Of a stretch of 64,000 nucleotides of DNA, positions 46,670-57,651 are shown piece by piece. This DNA comes from Blattamonas nauphoetae (Eukaryota; Preaxostyla; Oxymonadida): positions 248,001-312,000 of the forward strand of contig JARBJD010000013.1 of the NCBI GenBank assembly GCA_033064195.1, given 5' to 3'. A model generated the notes under the pieces. The model searched no databases, was not told the DNA's origin, and saw only the letters and a list, made by a program, of their open reading frames with translations. Position 1 is the stretch's first letter; the number at the start of each line of letters is the position of its first letter. The position numbers and the translations under genes were made by a program.

Positions 46670-48464
46670 TTACAGAGATTGATCCTTTATGTCGTTGTGA
46701 GAGTGATGGTTCGACTCTTCTGGATGAGAAGAGAGAAACTCTAGAATCTCAGAAAGCGAAGGGCGTTGTTCAGGATTCGCTGACACGCATTGGAGGATCA
46801 GAGCGATGAACTCCTCGTCCTGAAGTGATTCCATTTTGGGTCCAATTCCAGTCGCGGACTGTCGTTGAGCATTCACTGCATCCAATTCTCCAAACGGAAC
46901 TTGACCAGTCTCTATTTCCCACAGGACTAGGCCAAGACTAAAAACTGACGCTTTGTGCCCATCTACAGCACTGCCTCCTCCTGCCACAACTTCAGGGGCT
47001 CGCCAGCGAAGACCATCCATTCCTGCCTGCTCCACATCCTTTGGTCCGTGTTGAACTGTTGCGTTGGCTTCTAATCCTCCATCTTGTTGTTTCGTGTGAG
47101 TTGCTTCCAGTTCCGCTTCAGCTGCATTCATTTGCAGTTTCAGTTGCACGTTCCCAGCTGTGTCCAGAAGAATCCAGTGCGACGACAGTCGAGTCAGAAC
47201 ATCACTCGCTTGACGATTCGCCACAACTGTTTTCAGTCCATTCACAAGTTGCATTCCGAGTGCTCGCTTCGGAATCTCTTTCTTCTCTTCGTGCAGCACA
47301 GAATCCAACGTCGTGGAACAACCAACAAGCGACACTTCGAACCCTCCACTGCACGCCATCACTTCCACCAAGTCCCCATTCGTGATCGATTTTGATTTCA
47401 CTTCATGACCGAGTGGGTTGATTGTGGGTGGGAGGACACCCGACGAGTCGAACGCGGTGTGGCTCTTTCCATCCGAGTTCAGTACACTCTTCGTTTGGTC
47501 GTCTGCGAGAACATCCATTTTCTCGTCAAACTCGACCTGTTCCTGCGCTTCCATCTCTTTCTGAGCTGGTTCACCATTCTTCTGTTTTCGTCGGCGGAGC
47601 AGAACGATGATGATGATCGCGAGCACCAGTGCAACCAGCAGACATCCAACCAGCGGAACCAGCCAGCTCAGCAGAGCTTTCGTTTCGGGGGGCATTCGGC
47701 TCTTGTTAGTGTATCAGTGTGCGGTGTGGGTGACAGTGACAGGATGGTGTATGTTGTGTTGTGCGTCAGCAGCTTCCCATTTCCAATCACTCTGAACTCT
47801 TTCGTTCCTCCGAACGTGGAGCTGACTTCGTTGTTGATGGTCAGCGTCACGTCTTTCCCTTCCTCCAAAACAACAAAGTCGTACGATCCGCGCACTTCTT
47901 TGTCGAAGTGAAGGATCACAAACGCAGATTTGGGATCAGATTCGACGAGACGGGCTGTCGCATCTTGGAGTGAGGAGAAGGAGGGTGGGTCTGGTGGGGT
48001 CATCGAAGGCTCCTTTGGAGTGGTGAATGTGAGGAAGTTCGGCGTCACAGCGAGGTTGAAAACCCACGCTGCGACAGGCACTGTCACATCAATCGTCAGA
48101 GTTGAAGAAGAGGATTCAGGAACAACTCCCACAATCGAAGTGATCGTGTAGCTTGTGTTGAATTTCAGATTGACTTCTGATCCAGACACCAGAGTTCCTG
48201 TCCCATCCGAGAACAACTTTCTCAACGGTGTGACTGTTCCCGTCTCGTCCTCTTTCACTGTCACTTCAAATTCCTGCGAGATCGGTGGTGTCTTCCCCTG
48301 AATCTCCAACTCAATTTGTCCTGTCTGTTCATTCACTTGAGCTGTTGGTTCAGCTGTCAGAAGAGGACCAATCTTGTCGAACTGGGGATCCAAAATTCGT
48401 TCAGGGTCGTAGAAACGTGTCGATGAATTGTAAGCACCTTTGACGATCATTCCACTTGATAGTA
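46670..48464 (-). CDS. G5 part 2: end of ectodomain, membrane helix and pseudokinase
   Basis: The minus-strand frame resumes with LLSSGMIVKGAYNSSTRFYDPERI and a beta-rich, Ig-like or fibronectin-like stretch (STLTIDVTVPVAAWVFNLAV). A run of six C near 47682-47690 then shifts the frame by one base: the ectodomain frame would end ECPPKRKLC, while the other frame reads PPETKALLSWLVPLVGCLLVALVLAIIIIVLLRRRKQK, the membrane helix. This is either a true frameshift or a length error in the run. The kinase-like domain has LTRLSSHWILLDTAGNVQL (no HRD, Asn or DFG), RWRAPEVVAG, FSLGLVLWEIETGQVPFGELDA and NPEQRPSL: a pseudokinase like G1. Confidence 0.8.
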
Positions 48465-48500
48465 GTGTTAGAAAACCGCCCGTGTTCAGAAACCCGCAAC

Positions 48501-50904
48501 GGTTAAGTATAGGCGCAGATCCGATTTTCGCTACGCGCAGATCTATTTTTTTGGATACGCGCAGATCCAAATGGATACACGCAGATCTAAAATATTTCTT
48601 GCTTTTTTTGTGTTTACTCTTGCCATTTCATGACATTTCACTCTGAATGCTCACAATTCGCTTTGACTCTCGAAAACTCTTCGCAAATCAAAATTTGTCA
48701 CATCTTCACATGACTGTGTTGATCTTACCATCACCCGTATTCTTTCAATAATCTCGACTTCTTATCCTTCCTCGATATTAGTTGGGTTGATCTGTAATTG
48801 ACACAGAATGACCATCTTTTTCCATTTTCTTGCACATGAGTCACCCTTCAGGCTATTCAGTGTCTGATCCCGATTACCATCCTTGTCCTCTTATCAACAC
48901 ATCTGCATTTCTTTTCTGTTCGAGCTCAACCATGGAGTGATGATTTCTGATTCTGTACTCGTTTGTGGCATTCATCAAATGTCAGTTCAGACAGAACACA
49001 ACACAACTTACTGAGGTTACATGGCTCAGGGAATTTGGAACTTTGTTTGAAACTTGTTGATACTCTGTTTATTATTGGATTGATTGATCTGCTCTTTCCA
49101 CCATCACATCCTGTTACGAGACCGAGTCACGTCATCCACAAACTACAGTTCAATATCGTTGTCAGCACGCTCTGCAGAATTCCATCTCATTGAAACGACC
49201 ATTTCCGTCGGGTTGACAGTCGAACGAAGATTCAAACGCGAGATCAACATCTGATGACCAGTCCTCCTCACGGACGATTCTCAACATCTCGACGACTATT
49301 ATGGTCTAGTGGTGACATGACACGAATCGAAGCTGGAAGAAAGGTTCGCAATTTTTCTTGTCATCTTGCAGGAAAGTTCCAAATTCCATGAATTGTGTAA
49401 CCTCAGTATGAAAGCCGTGATGTCTGGCATGGATCTGGACAAAGCAGGCTATTTTCCGCAGCTATCAGAGTCGAAAAGCATTTCCTGCTCAGTGGTACCA
49501 GAAAGAGTAGAGGAAATGATCCAAAAAACGATAATCAGGGACACTCACAAGAAACTGGCGAACATCAAAGAGAATGACACTGGCATGGCGATCTCTCCTC
49601 TCACACCCATCCACGCATGGGACTCAACGGAAGAAGGCACTGTTCAGTATCCTGCCCACCCACGAAGACAAAAGAACCATCGCAAAAAACAGAAGAATGC
49701 GGATCCGGACCACGGAGCTCAAAATCGCGGGAAATCTACCCAAAATGAAGGAAAAGAGCTTCTTTCTCCAGATTCACGGGAGGTTGACAGATCAATGATC
49801 TCTCCATCAATCTCTCCCGCTGCTCATCAGGACGATGTCGAACGGAAGAAACAGAAGCATCCTCTCCGCCTCCAACAAGCCCAAGCTCAAACACTGAAAC
49901 TCGATGAGGTTCGCCAGTATGTCATTTTGTTGAATGAACTCTTGTCAAAGGCCTATTCAAGGCACGCCAACTGCACTCCCCGTTCTCCCTCCGCTCGCCA
50001 TCCCATTCTCCGAAACTCCACCCACAACAGCAAAATCAGAAGCCCACGGCGAGCATCATGCTCTTCCTGAAATCCAAGAAAATGCGAAGACGTTGGAGCG
50101 GAGGGAAGAAGAGACGGGTCAGACATCGAGAAGAGAGGTCGCGCACACCAGCAGAACACACACCACACGAACAAGAACAGACAGACACGCAGATGACGGG
50201 ATTCACGAATCAGAATCTTCGGAAGGACACCCGCAGAAGGAGGAGATCTCGCCTTAAAATCAGACAGCCTCGCACCGCACTCCGATCACCCCACTTTCCA
50301 TCAACGCCTTCCAAATCCCTTCTGCCGTCTCCTTCTCACCCGCTCGCCTCTCCTCTCCTCGCTACAGCCTGCTCAGTCCAACACGTGTCTCACGCATCCA
50401 CGACGACGACATCACGGTCACCCTCCACTCACTCCTCTCCAAATCTCCCAAACAACCATTCAGCCAAACCCTCTCCACTTTTCGATCTTCATAATACAAT
50501 AGAAAGCACCATATTATCAACTCTGTCATCATCACTTTCGAAGGCAAAAATCCTCCGCAATCCTTGGTCTTTGTCCCAGTAGTCGGGTCAATGAACATAA
50601 TCATGGAACAAAGCCAGAATTCTGAATATCACTTCCAAAATCTCAACTTTAAATCGCAAAATGCGACTGTCTCGTTTTTTGGAACCACCCTGCTCGATTC
50701 ATAAGTTTTTTCAATCCAATTGTTATTCTGAAAGGAAATTAAGAAACAATCGATCAATGGTGAGGTTTTTTGAGACAAAAACGAGATAGATATTCGAAAA
50801 GAACAAGCATTGTTTTGGATCTGCGCGTATCCATTTGGATCTGCGTGTATCCCTTTTTTTAGATCTGCGCGTAGCGAAAATCGGATCTGCGCCTATACTT
50901 AACC
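48501..50904. mobile_element. Mutator-like element nested in the terminal repeat of another element
   Basis: 2,404 bp. Inverted ends of about 90 bp start GGTTAAGTATAGGCGC and contain four GCGCAGATC-type sub-repeats about 20 bp apart. ACCCGCAAC flanks exactly (48492-48500 and 50905-50913), a 9-bp target duplication. No transposase is seen. The interior holds an unrecognised open frame with a possible small intron, perhaps a captured gene fragment. TIR sub-repeats match those of the element at 54268-57601 in motif, not in full sequence. Confidence 0.88.
49372..50070 (+). CDS. Unrecognised ORF inside the Mutator-like element
   Basis: A frame of about 233 residues reading ESSKFHELCNLSMKAVMSGMDLDKAGYFPQLSES, then charged low-complexity sequence (RRQKNHRKKQKNADPDHG) and LDEVRQYVILLNELLSKA. 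A possible 28-nt intron at 49344-49371 (GTTCGC to TTGCAG) would join an upstream exon reading GDMTRIEAGRK. Two other frames stay open further right (50058-50582, proline/serine-rich). The composition suggests a piece of a host gene captured by the element, now probably decaying. No family recognised. Confidence 0.35.
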   Translation, partial: ESSKFHELCNLSMKAVMSGMDLDKAGYFPQLSESKSISCSVVPERVEEMIQKTIIRDTHKKLANIKENDTGMAISPLTPIHAWDSTEEGTVQYPAHPRRQKNHRKKQKNADPDHGAQNRGKSTQNEGKELLSPDSREVDRSMISPSISPAAHQDDVERKKQKHPLRLQQAQAQTLKLDEVRQYVILLNELLSKAYSRHANCTPRSPSARHPILRNSTHNSKIRSPRRASCSS

Positions 50905-51509
50905 ACCCGCAACGGGTGTTGGAAAAACCGCAACCGGACGATCTTCATCATAATAAAGCTCTTTATCCATTTCTACACACTAATCTCCAATTTTCTCACC
51001 TTTTTGAAAAAAATCAATCACAAACAATCGTGAAGTGACTCAATTTAAACTGATCTTTCACGAGACTCTGAGTTGAAGTCAATATCTGTATGAGTCCCGA
51101 TATTATCTCCTCCTCCGAATGTTGCATCTATTAGATTATCTCAGGTATGATTTTAAGAAAGAGACATACTTCATTGTTGACACTTGGTAATTCTCCCTTG
51201 AATCGCTGATCATCTCACTACCAATGGTCGGGTGGAGTTGAAAAACAGGTATATTTGAGAATCGAGACGAGCTTTGTGGTTGAATGACATGAATTGAGTC
51301 GTGGGCTTAGAAACACCAATTTTAGTTTGAATCATGACCCATTGATGTCAATGTCGCATTTCACAGATGTGTTTTACCTCTTCATTTTTTCCAGAAAACT
51401 TATTCATTCCTTCTGTAGAGACCATGAGAAAAACAGAATAATGCATGAATGAAGTGGCGGTTTTATCACGCTGGTTGCGGTTTTCTGACGGTTTGCGGTT
51501 TTCTAACAC

Positions 51510-53464
51510 CACAATGAGTCTGAAGCGATTGTGGTGAAACAATCATCAAACGTGAGCGTGGGATAGACAGTGTTGTCATTGCCCATGATTGCGACATCAG
51601 GGAACTTGGTCACATTCTCTGAAAACCTCAACACCACCTCGAGGAAACTGATATCATCACCGATCGAATTCCCATCAAATAAAACATGAGAGAACAGAAT
51701 GGAGGGACAATCACCCTGCTGCATGATGAAGATGGCGCCAGTGGCTCCCGAGTGGCAATCCTTCACGAGAGTGTCGGAGATGTTGAGGTCGTTCTCCAGA
51801 GAACATACAACGGCGCCTCCTGGACCTCCGGACGAGCATCCGATGAATTGACTTCCCTTCACTGACACTAATCCAGAACTTGCCAAGTAAAGCCCCCCTC
51901 CAGGTTGGAGACCAACCTCGGGGATGAACTTACAATTTTCAATCCTTGTGTCGACAATCGACATATTGAGATGTGCAGAACCGAACATACCAGCTCCAGC
52001 TGTGCTCGATGTGCAGTCTGTGACGTGACTGTTAATCAATTCGACTTTCTTCCCAGTGAGATGGATTCCTCCTCCGAACCCTGCCGAACACTCCTCGAAG
52101 TGGCACGATTCGATGAGAATACCATCCACATCAGAAACGTACATCGCTCCACCGCGCCCGCGTGCCGAGCAGGACGTGAAGTTCGACAATTTGGCTGTGA
52201 TAGACGGGTTGGATAACGAATCCTCGGTGTAGACATGCACGGCTGCACCAGGATCGTCAGTGTTTGTGATGCCAGTGAAGGAACAAGACTTGATGGAGAT
52301 GGCGCCTGGATAATTGTTGAATGTGAGAGGGCGTGCAGATTGATAGAAGGTGTCTCCAGTGAAGCGGCAGTTTGAAAAGTTGGTGGAGGAAGATTCGATT
52401 CCACTGGTCGAGTCGAAGTAATACTCTGTGCCGTCCACGACAGAGTCTTGAGTGTAATCACCAGCTGGGGAGACTGTGGGTTCCGATGGCTCCGGGTCGT
52501 TGTTGGGGGAGGAGAGGAGGGAGGAGAAGGAAGAATTCGAGCACAAAACGGAGCCTCCAGTGTTCATGTCACGAATCGTCGATCCCGATAAATGCGAACT
52601 TGTCAACGATACAACACATCCCAACATCTTCTGGTTCAAATGTGGATGGCGTGGCTGGAGGGAAGAGCCAATCGAACTCACGTTCACAAACGAGCAGCCA
52701 ATCAGCGAAGACGAGATGGCTCCAATGTCTTCTTCATTTTTGCGAGTTGCTCGTGTCAATGAGAGACCAATCCCGTCTGTTCCCAAAATCCGAGAAGAGT
52801 CAAACGAACATCCAACAATCGACACCCAAACTGACCCGACAAGGGATGCAAATGACGATGTTTCAACAACACCACGCATCGACCCAACATCATTCCGCAT
52901 CAAGCTCTTCGAAATCACAACTGATGATTCTGCTTCTGATTCCTCCAATGGAGATGGAGAAATCACAATCGCACTTGTTGATGGCGACACTTCAATTCTG
53001 CTTGAAGATATCGTCAGCATGCTGCTTGAGATAATTGCCAGCTTTGGTGATCTTGCGTCGTTCTTCTGCTGTCTTCTTTCGGCAGAATTGTCGATCAGTG
53101 AAAAGTCCATCCATTTCATCGACAATGTCGAGTTTGTCAAGGAGAACATGCAACTTCCAAAGTCCTGTCTCCTTCCTTCGTCTGAATTACAGTTCATTTC
53201 TGACTGGGACAAAGTACTCAGTTTGGGCTTCGAATCCTCATTTTCTTGTGTTGGATCCCCTGTCAGTTCTACCCATCTGTGCGCAATATCAATGTTTTCC
53301 CCAATGTAAGTTCCTCCTGGCAACGAAATAGACAACTTTTCAGATTGGTTTGAGTTGGAAAAGTCTGAGTTGGGGTTCAGCACAGACGAGAGGCGATGCT
53401 GCGACACGTATGAGTTTAAACAGACCACCATGCCAGTTAGGAGAAGGAAAAAATCTGTGATCAT
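51510..53464 (-). CDS. G5 part 1: signal peptide and beta-helix ectodomain
   Basis: Starts at 53464 with MITDFFLLLTGMVVCLNSYVSQH, a signal peptide. The next 630 residues are a parallel beta-helix with repeats such as LSNFTSCSARGRGGAMYV, IESCHFEECSAGFGGGIHL and VKGSQFIGCSSGGPGGAVV, in which a Cys near the end of one turn is followed by Gly-Gly-Ala, the Pmp-like pattern. The frame ends at the element boundary (TIASDSLW) and continues in part 2. With part 2 this is a complete receptor of the same plan as G1 and G2 with a shorter ectodomain. Confidence 0.82.
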
Positions 53465-53730
53465 GATTGCTCAACAAAGATATGGTTGACAATGTTTGTT
53501 CAAACAAGAGGAGATTGATCATGTCCTTTATTTGAACTTCCACAATCCTTCTGTCAGTAATCGTACATCGTCAGTTTTTTATGAGAGAGGTAGACGGAAG
53601 CCGAGAACGAAATCATAGCTCTGTGAAGAGTGAGTCAGTGAAGTGTGCTTCCTTTCAGAGAGTGAAGGTAAATCGGAACGAAAAGTGTGTCAGGGCCAAA
53701 GTTCTGCTATCTTTGTGGTAGTCTTTCGGA
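53465..53730. other. Short spacer between G5 start and G6 end
   Basis: 266 bases, presumably the G5 promoter and G6 3' end. G5 and G6 run in the same direction. No motif recognised. Confidence 0.4.
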
Positions 53731-54267
53731 TTATTTCATAGAAGATGTGAAAAAGGCTTTAAGCATCGCTTTGAGGGGATCTGTGACAAAAGGATAGTTC
53801 TTCTTTCTCTTCTTTCCCCCTTTCTTCTTCTTGAACGACATCTGAGTTTGCAGAAACGTCGAATCCCCGTCCAGTGCCGTCACACTCGGACCCTGTGTCA
53901 CAGACACGGTGAACGCTGCAGTCACCTGAGCACTCTGAAACGAGAGGGGGGTGCTGTTCGGAAGGAGCTTCTGCTTCTCGCCCTGACTCGGCCGATGCAG
54001 CAACGCCAGCCACTTCTTCTGCGCTCGCTTGTCCCTCCTGCGCCGACATACCGCACACACCACAACACCCGCCACAACCCCACCCACCACCAGCACTCCA
54101 CACACACTTCCCACAATCCCAACAATCAGAAGTGTCCGCTTGGGCTTCGCGGCCTGCACAACAAGCGACTCGGTTCCGACAAACGTGGGCATGCCGGCCA
54201 CTCCATCCACAAACAGCAGACGCACACGCCATTCGTTCGTGGAGTTTGTGGTGTTGGGGGAGATGGC
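53731..54267 (-). CDS. G6 C-terminus: membrane helix and basic tail (no kinase domain)
   Basis: On the minus strand, SPNTTNSTNEWRVRLLFVDGVAGMPTFVGTESLVVQAAKPKR leads into TLLIVGIVGSVCGVLVVGGVVAGVVVCAVCRRRR, a glycine-rich membrane helix, then a cytoplasmic tail of about 100 residues with FKKKKGGKKRKKNYPF and a stop at 53731. Unlike G1, G2 and G5 there is no kinase-like domain. The extracellular side is cut by the Mutator-like element at 54268; the frame continues beyond it at 57602-57651 as YQDLNSTSIHIAIS. A second copy of this segment lies at 61246-61690. Confidence 0.72.
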   Translation of the reverse strand, partial: AISPNTTNSTNEWRVRLLFVDGVAGMPTFVGTESLVVQAAKPKRTLLIVGIVGSVCGVLVVGGVVAGVVVCAVCRRRRDKRAQKKWLALLHRPSQGEKQKLLPNSTPLSFQSAQVTAAFTVSVTQGPSVTALDGDSTFLQTQMSFKKKKGGKKRKKNYPFVTDPLKAMLKAFFTSSMK

Positions 54268-57200
54268 GGGTAGGTCTAGACTCAGATCTGGAAAAGTCTA
54301 GACGCAGATCTGCAGATCGGTCTAGGCGCAGATCCCGAAGTCTACACGCAGATCCGTCAATATTGTCTCTATTTTGGTTTATAATGTGTCTTTAATGAAT
54401 GAAAGAGACGTAGAATAGATGTAAAAGAATAAAAAGAAGAGTTTCAATGAAAAAAAGAGAGTGATTGATGTGAAGACCCATCAACTGTTTCAATGGGTCG
54501 ATCGTGGCCGCTGTCGAAAAATCGGCTTTTCTGAAACATCTTCAGAAAGAACACAGGTAAAACGGTTCATGTCTCCAAAAAAGACAATAGTAACAGCTCC
54601 CAGTAACTGGATGATGAGTCCGGTGTTGTCTCCTTTCCAACTCCGAAGGATGGTGTGAACTCAATCAGCCTCGTCTCCCTCATACTCGTCAAACCACTCC
54701 TGCTGCATTCAGCAAAGTTGGGCGTGCGTGCCCAGTCGATCGGCCTCTAATTGCAGTTTCCCCTTTCTGATTGGGAATTTCGTCTTCGCAGTCTCGTCCT
54801 GTCCCACATGCCACGCGTAGAAGTTGCCGCTGTTCTTCACCAGCTGCGTCTTGAAGGCACGCGGGATCTCCGGAATGGAGTTGACGTGGAGAGCTCGCAT
54901 GGCTTCGAAGGCGAGAGCGACGGTGTTCGGATGGTCAACATCGACGACAGGTCGTGCATCGGCTTCGTGACGCTTTCGGGGAAGGCCTGCTCCTTCGACC
55001 CTCCGAACGAGATGGACATGGGCGGGAGGGGAGAGTCATCGGGAACGGGGAGATGTTCAGCAGACCCGACGACGTCTTCGTCTTCACTGCTTTTGCTTCG
55101 GCCTCGTTGATGGCGTCGTTCGAGATTTAGTTCAGAAGAGGGTTGCGTCCGTCTATAATCAGCATTGTTTCCATTCGCTGTGGATTCGGCGTAAGATTGA
55201 ATGATGTTCTATGGAATGCTTCGTTGAGAAGCATCAAGAACGCAGCGTCGTGTTCGACGTTGTATCTTGTCCCAGCAGTACTCATGTCGAACGTGAATTG
55301 CTGCGTTGAGTCGAGGGCGACGGAGAGCGTGCTTGGGTTGGGAATCTGTGTTGGATCGACAATTCGTTCCTCGCTCGCTTTCTCGTTCGGCGATGCTCGA
55401 TTCGTGCCCAAGTTGAGCAGCTGCATGAAGTCATCGCAGACAGGCGGGATGAGGAGGGACAGCGAGTGTGTGATGATCTGCACAGACACGAGGAACATCC
55501 GCCGTCGCCGCTGCGTGAGTGTCGGCATCGTCTGCGGCGGCGAATGAAGCAGCACATCAGACTCCCACTCCTCATTCTCCGGCGGAGGAGGCGGTTCGGG
55601 ATCGGAGTCGTCGCTTTCGAAGCGTGTGGCTGGATGTTGGACAAACGCGAGCCTCATGTCGCCTGAGATCTCTTCGGGGAGGCTGTCGTCCAGCGGAGGT
55701 GTGCTTCGTCCTGCGGTGAATTGTTGCGGAGTGGCAGGAGTGGGCTGGCGGACGATGCTCATTCGGAGTGACTGGCGCGGATTGAACAGTCGCAATGGCG
55801 GGCTTGCTGTTGGACTGGTCCGAGCAGTCTCTACCGAGGGTTAAGGATTCTGACGCTGATTGAGCCTTGTGGCTGTTCGTCGGGCTCTTGAAGACGAACG
55901 GAAGATCAAACTTCGACTTGAATTCCTTCCCCAGCGGACCTGTCGATTTGTGTCCCTTCGAGAACGACAGTGTCTGCTGCTTGGTGATGGTCTCGTAGGA
56001 CAACATGACGAAGGATAGGAGGTGGAAGAGCGTCGACGTGAAGCTAGCGAGGAATGGGTGCGAGAAGGGTGTCTTGAGGATGTCCGAATTTGTCTGACGC
56101 TGCGTCAAGACATCCAAATACCCGACGAGCAGCGGAGAGAACACGATGCAGTACAATCGGTACAGAATGATGACGCCGTCCTCGTCCACAAACTGTTCGA
56201 TGAGCGAGCGTTCACTTGGTCCTACGATCTCGGAATTGGTGAATAGGAGTTTGAGTGCGTGCAGGATGGAAATTGATATTGAAGATGTTGCCCTGGTCAT
56301 CGGGAGTGAAGGGGAGGGAAGGGTGGGATCAACTGTGAGAAGGCAGATCAGTGTTTGCAGACAGGCCGCTGTGAGAGGGCTCAGCCAACGAGACGAGGTG
56401 CGAGGGTCGGAGTGGAAGGGTATTTTTCTGAAGGAGTGTTCCATCCAATGTCACTCGCCCTCTATCGCAGCACCACAACTAACTTTCCCTCCTCCTTTTT
56501 CTCCTTCCTGACCTCCAGCTGCTGCGTCCGTGACTGGTCCGAACATCCTCCCTGGACGCGCCACTCCTTTTCCCCTCCTTCGCTGTACTTGCTTCTCTCG
56601 CTCTATTCACACTTGCACTGTCCTCAAATTCGTTTTTCCTGCTTGAAACGCATCGAATTCAGATCGTCGTGTTCAGGATCTGACCTGCGTTGTCTGATGA
56701 GGAGGACATGCTGTTCGCACATCCCCCGCTCCATCATTTACCCCTTGATGCATCTTTGTCATCGCAATATCATCCCAAAAAGGGTTTGGAGGATGTTTCG
56801 GACTTGTTCTGAGTTGCGCCGTTCAGTTGGCTCGAGGAGACATTTGTTGTTCTCGTCACACTGAGATCACATCATATTTGAGGGTCAATCTCTTTTCTTC
56901 TGTCTTTTCCAGCCGTAATCTTCGCAACCCCTCATTCTCCAGACAACTCAACGTCGCATGGCGAGAGTTCTGCCTTGAGATGGTCTGGCGTCTCCCAAAG
57001 AAAGTACTTGTCGAACAGTTTTTAAATATGTTGTGCGAGTAAATTGTACTTGTGGTCTCCTTCCAGTTTCCCGAATATCATGTCATCGAGAAGACAAGCT
57101 TCGAATTCTAAGTACTAATCGAGGCTTGGCTTAACCATTGAAGAAAAGCGACTGAGCAGTCTAAATAATTGCCTAAAATGCACATTAACATTGCACAACT

Positions 57201-57601
57201 TGGCTTGAATTGGATCTGGAGTGGCGTGAACAATTAAATGACAAACTTGTGAGAGAAGAGATCATTGTCATTTTCTGACTGTTCCTGCAGGGTTTTTAGG
57301 AGTCTAATGCACATGACGTTGGCCGTTTGTTCCGAAACGAATCTAGAGTCGAGAAACAGGAGAATAGCTGCCCATAAAATCGTGTTCATCGTCAAGAGAC
57401 TCACAGCATTGTATTTCACATTCTATTTACACTTTTTCTCAATAACACCTTAATCTTTTTCTCGTTTTCATGACACATTCGTAAGAAAAAAGCTTAGAAG
57501 TGCTTTGGGAACCAGATCTGCGTGTAGACTTCGAGATCTGCGCCTAGACCGATCTGCAGATCTGCGTCTAGACTTTTTCGGATCTGAGTCTAGACTTACC
57601 C
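54268..57601. mobile_element. Mutator-like element with captured sequence, inserted in G6
   Basis: 3,334 bp. Inverted ends of about 87 bp start GGGTARGTCTAGACTCAGATC, with about five mismatches, and hold four GCAGATC sub-repeats about 20 bp apart. GGAGATGGC flanks exactly on both sides (54259-54267 and 57602-57610), a 9-bp duplication. No transposase. Its interior carries minus-strand frames of about 220 and 290 residues that look like host gene pieces. Removal with one target copy joins the G6 frame (IHIAISPNTTNSTNEW), matching the uninterrupted copy at 61650. Confidence 0.88.
55127..56444 (-). pseudogene. Host-type gene fragment captured in the Mutator-like element
   Basis: Two overlapping minus-strand frames. 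The upstream one (56444 to about 55800) reads SLIEQFVDEDGVIILYRLYCIVFSPLLVGYLDVLTQRQTNSDILKTPF and further helical sequence. The downstream one (55795-55127) reads MSIVRQPTPATPQQF, an acidic PEPPPPPENEE stretch, then QTMPTLTQRRRRMFLVSVQIITHSLSLLIPPVCDDFMQLLNLGTNRAS. They probably belong to one gene with a frame change or small intron near 55800, and more minus-strand sequence (HVNSIPEIPRAFKTQLVKNSGNFYAWHVGQ) lies at 54709-54900. GC content is higher than in neighbouring genes. I do not recognise the family; the helical texture would suit an ARM-like or trafficking protein. Confidence 0.45.
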
Positions 57602-57651
57602 GGAGATGGCGATGTGGATGGAGGTGGAGTTGAGATCTTGATATAGTCAAT

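Larger units (their letters stand above)
48465..51509. mobile_element. TIR element (AAACCGC-repeat ends) splitting G5; itself hit by a Mutator-like element
   Basis: Both ends start GTGTTAGAAAACCGC on opposite strands and carry three spaced AAACCGC-type sub-repeats over about 58 bp. The left TIR is cut at 48501 by a younger insertion and continues at 50914. Without that insertion the element is about 630 bp and has no coding capacity. The flanks (TACTATC against TTGTG on the G5 strand) show no clear target duplication. The G5 ectodomain is open on both sides of the element. Confidence 0.72.

Noticed and set aside
48501-50904. piggyBac-type element because TTAA lies at the ends
   Set aside because: The TTAA is inside longer TIRs (GGTTAAGTATAGG) and the true flanking duplication is the 9-bp ACCCGCAAC, which fits a Mutator-like element.
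51348-51542. Minus-strand 64-residue ORF near the G5 break
   Set aside because: It lies across the non-coding interior and TIR of the element at 48465-51509 and has no homologue in the window.
52372-53309. Plus-strand ORFs of 220 and 277 residues
   Set aside because: They are the reverse frames of the G5 beta-helix region and have no domain of their own.
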